Assembly: GCA_019751575.1 (NCBI GenBank)
Contig: JAIENF010000503.1
Span: 1 to 6,072, forward strand
Source: Burkholderiales bacterium
Lineage (GTDB): Bacteria; Pseudomonadota; Gammaproteobacteria; Burkholderiales; CAIKXV01
Reading direction: 5' to 3'
DNA length: 6,072 nt
In this document: piece by piece, positions 5,637-6,072 of the stretch
Numbering within the stretch: the first letter of the stretch is position 1
Layout: each line of letters begins with the position of its first letter
The notes under the pieces: model-generated
Seen by the model: the letters and a program-made list of their open reading frames with translations, nothing else
Database searches by the model: none
Told to the model about the DNA's origin: nothing
Translations under genes and position numbers: made by a program

Positions 5637-5664
5637 CTTGAACGCCACCGTCGCAGCCCCACCT
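5637..5664 (+). promoter_or_regulatory. Sigma-32 (RpoH) heat-shock promoter of lon
   Basis: CTTGAA (5637-5642) is an exact match to the sigma-32 -35 consensus. After 14 nt comes CCCCACCT (5657-5664), differing from the -10 consensus CCCCATNT at one base. The 14-nt spacing is in the known sigma-32 range. Transcription would begin near 5670 and give a leader of about 25 nt before the lon ATG, with its ribosome-binding site. lon is a classical sigma-32 gene in E. coli, so position and sequence agree. I see no comparable element before tig, clpP or clpX. Confidence 0.78.
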
Positions 5665-5695
5665 AACGTCCCAGAGACCTTTTCCAAGGACGCAA

Positions 5696-6072
<377 letters not shown>

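Noticed and set aside
4166..5662. A 498-codon open frame on the minus strand opposite clpX
   Set aside because: It is antisense to intact clpX and runs through the clpX-lon hairpin. The composition is that of a GC-rich shadow frame.

Overview
The window is about two-thirds G+C and reads as ordinary chromosome of a high-GC proteobacterium, most likely a gammaproteobacterium. The reasons are the order tig-clpP-clpX-lon, protein sequences close to their E. coli counterparts, a tRNA gene with an encoded CCA end, and a GNRA-capped GCCGGC hairpin of a kind I associate with Xanthomonadales/Lysobacterales-like genomes. That last placement is an impression from memory, not a test. I see no insertion sequence, prophage, CRISPR array or other mobile DNA.

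Left part, minus strand (1-1592): hpnC and hpnD, two squalene/phytoene-synthase-fold enzymes of the HpnCDE route from farnesyl diphosphate to squalene, usually feeding hopanoid synthesis. They overlap by 4 nt (TTGA), so hpnD probably starts at TTG by translational coupling. hpnD runs off the left edge with about 245 codons visible. hpnE would be expected beyond it but cannot be seen.

Centre (1593-1861): a divergent spacer. It holds a G-rich tandem repeat that makes the hpnC leader RNA about 59% C and 15% G, a possible hpnC promoter, and a possible tRNA promoter containing a 10-bp AT-rich palindrome.

Right part, plus strand (1862-6072): tRNA-Leu(UAG), then tig (trigger factor), clpP (protease), clpX (unfoldase) and the first 125 codons of lon. 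Together these are the core protein-folding and protein-degradation genes: trigger factor meets nascent chains at the ribosome exit, ClpXP and Lon remove damaged or tagged proteins. tig, clpP and clpX are separated by about 90 nt each with no clear terminator. After clpX comes a 10-bp GAAA-capped hairpin, then a near-consensus sigma-32 heat-shock promoter (CTTGAA, 14 nt, CCCCACCT) directly in front of lon.

No undescribed multi-gene system is apparent. The points worth a second look are in the spacers: the C-rich hpnC leader, competing hairpins before clpP, a CCATCCGG hairpin motif recurring in three successive spacers, and the heat-shock promoter of lon.
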